A stretch of DNA of 8,629 nt from Puniceicoccales bacterium (GTDB taxonomy: Bacteria; Verrucomicrobiota; Verrucomicrobiae; Opitutales; LL51). Shown piece after piece: positions 8,041 to 8,629 of the stretch. The number at the start of each line of letters is the position of its first letter. Within the stretch, counting starts at the first letter, position 1. The stretch covers positions 1 to 8,629 of the forward strand of contig JAITBR010000075.1 of NCBI GenBank assembly GCA_031283485.1, written 5' to 3'. Below the pieces are notes generated by a model. The model saw only the letters and a list, made by a program, of their open reading frames with translations. It did not search any database and was not told the origin of the DNA. A program made the position numbers and the translations under genes.

Positions 8041-8074
8041 TTCTGATTCTGACGCGAAGGATTAAATTCGGCAT

Positions 8075-8340
8075 GTGATAGACATCAATATGGCTCACCT
8101 CATTCGAGATAATCCTCAATATGTAAGAGCTGTGAAAGTTGGTTACGAGTTCGCATCAGGTTAGAACTAGTGCCGACTTTATGAATCGAAGACCGTTCGC
8201 CAACTTGGATCGCGGAAGATGGTTGGCAACATTACGATAAAACCGGTGTGCTTTTAAATCAAAAATTAGGCGACAAAAACTGCTAACTACTAGCTAACTA
8301 CTAAAATGCTGACGGTACGCGGCAAAATTTGATTGCCTAG
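8075..8340 (+). pseudogene. serS: Degraded, internally deleted seryl-tRNA synthetase remnant
   Basis: No intact gene fits here, but pieces in different frames resemble SerRS in the right order. From a GTG at 8075 the frame gives MIDINMAHLIRDNPQYVRA, close to the family start MLDxxLIRENPxxVR, and stops at TAG 8162-8164. In another frame 8205-8267 reads LDRGRWLATLR, a stop (TAA 8238-8240), then NRCAFKSKI. This matches the start of the tRNA-binding coiled-coil arm (LDxxRR, LRxxRN, SKxI). At 8293-8319 the frame reads ANY, a stop, then NADGT, like the C-terminal ENYQxADG. Next comes sequence (8315-8340) that with small indels could encode a PKIL-x-PY ending. About 1 kb including all class II catalytic motifs is missing, so it cannot be functional. 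Each piece is short and the match is from memory of the family, so this is a strong suspicion. It accounts for most of the 332-bp gap before gatB. Confidence 0.6.
8282..8303 (+). repeat. Perfect 11-bp tandem duplication
   Basis: GCTAACTACTA occurs twice head to tail (8282-8292 and 8293-8303) with no mismatch; the flanking bases differ. It lies in the C-terminal piece of the serS-like remnant and 11 is not a multiple of three, so it would itself have shifted the frame. It looks like a slippage duplication fixed in sequence no longer under selection. Confidence 0.9.
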
Positions 8341-8372
8341 GTATCGTCTTTTTCTAGAAAGACAGAACTACT

Positions 8373-8629
8373 ATGAAGTACGAAGCTGTTATCGGGTTAG
8401 AGGTGCACGTGCAGGTGAAGACAAAATCAAAAATGTTCTCATCGTGCGGGTACGAATACGGCAAGGCTCCAAACGCATTGACTGATCCCGTTGTGCTCGC
8501 TCTGCCGGGCACATTGCCTACAATAAACGCCGAGGCTGTGCGTCAAACGGTGAAGGCTGGGATAATTTTCGGGTGTAAAATTGCAAGCATTAGCAAGTGG
8601 GATCGGAAAAATTATTTCTATCCGGACTG
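8373..8629 (+). CDS. gatB: Asp-tRNA(Asn)/Glu-tRNA(Gln) amidotransferase subunit B, 5' part
   Basis: GatB is the tRNA-binding kinase subunit of the GatCAB complex, which turns misacylated Glu-tRNA(Gln) and Asp-tRNA(Asn) into the correct amide forms. The frame is open from the ATG at 8373 to the window edge (85 codons of the usual 470-500). It shows the diagnostic start YEAVIGLEVHVQ, then TKSKMFSSC, PNALTDPVVLALPGTLPTIN and SKWDRKNYFYPD, part of the active-site cradle. The family usually has TxPVCxGLPG, with a zinc-site Cys; here it is TDPVVLALPG, and only the Cys of FSSC is visible at this site. Zn-free GatB variants are known, so this need not mean loss of function. No gatC or gatA lies just upstream. 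Neither a clear Shine-Dalgarno (GAAAGA about 10 bases before) nor a full promoter is visible; TAAAAT at 8302-8307 is a possible -10 without a matching -35. Confidence 0.95.
   Translation, partial: MKYEAVIGLEVHVQVKTKSKMFSSCGYEYGKAPNALTDPVVLALPGTLPTINAEAVRQTVKAGIIFGCKIASISKWDRKNYFYPD

Noticed and set aside
8346..8363. GTCTTT-TTCTAG-AAAGAC hairpin just upstream of gatB, considered as a terminator or leader element
   Set aside because: Only six pairs, with no T-run on either strand after it; no known riboswitch or T-box features such as a specifier loop or the T-box sequence are visible.
8041..8372. gatC or a small RNA upstream of gatB
   Set aside because: No frame gives a GatC-like protein of about 95 residues and no tRNA-like or strong RNA fold is evident. 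The SerRS-like pieces explain the stretch better.

Overview
The window is a bacterial chromosome segment with moderate, slightly AT-leaning composition. I see no phage, insertion sequence, CRISPR or RNA gene. About 7.1 kb on the minus strand is a tightly packed housekeeping run. In transcription order it is yajC, a fused secDF, recJ, rsmG, a glyoxalase-II-like metallo-beta-lactamase-fold hydrolase, then glgA, which runs off the left edge. The first five genes are joined by overlaps or gaps of 1-11 nt, which suggests one translationally coupled transcript. glgA follows after 77 nt.

The fused SecDF, next to YajC and RecJ, recalls groups that carry SecD and SecF as one chain (Planctomycetes/Verrucomicrobia/Chlamydiae, Bacteroidota, some Firmicutes). 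The single chain, the gene set and an orphan helical protein would suit a host-associated or reduced lineage near the Verrucomicrobiota. This taxonomic guess is inference only.

A 150-bp divergent intergenic region (7138-7287) separates the minus-strand operon from plus-strand genes. It has a T7A8 tract directly upstream of a perfect TTGACA box, which drives an unrecognised 250-residue protein (7288-8040) with no signal peptide. That protein is mostly helical and has a Ser/Asp/Lys-rich tail. The tail seems to continue in another frame for a few codons beyond the annotated stop, which suggests a recent frameshift or small duplication.

The 332-bp stretch from 8041 to 8372 has no intact gene. 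Read in several frames it shows pieces resembling the N-terminus, the start of the coiled-coil arm and the extreme C-terminus of seryl-tRNA synthetase. Stops and a perfect 11-bp tandem duplication interrupt them, and the whole catalytic core is missing. I interpret it as a decayed, internally deleted serS remnant, which implies an intact serS elsewhere. gatB then starts at 8373 and runs off the right edge.

The minus-strand genes serve inner-membrane protein export (YajC-SecDF), DNA repair (RecJ), 16S rRNA modification (RsmG), thioester or related hydrolysis (MBL fold) and glycogen synthesis (GlgA). gatB belongs to transamidation of Glu-tRNA(Gln)/Asp-tRNA(Asn). I found no convincing new multi-gene system. 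The points most worth a second look are the serS remnant, the orphan protein and its frame-broken tail.
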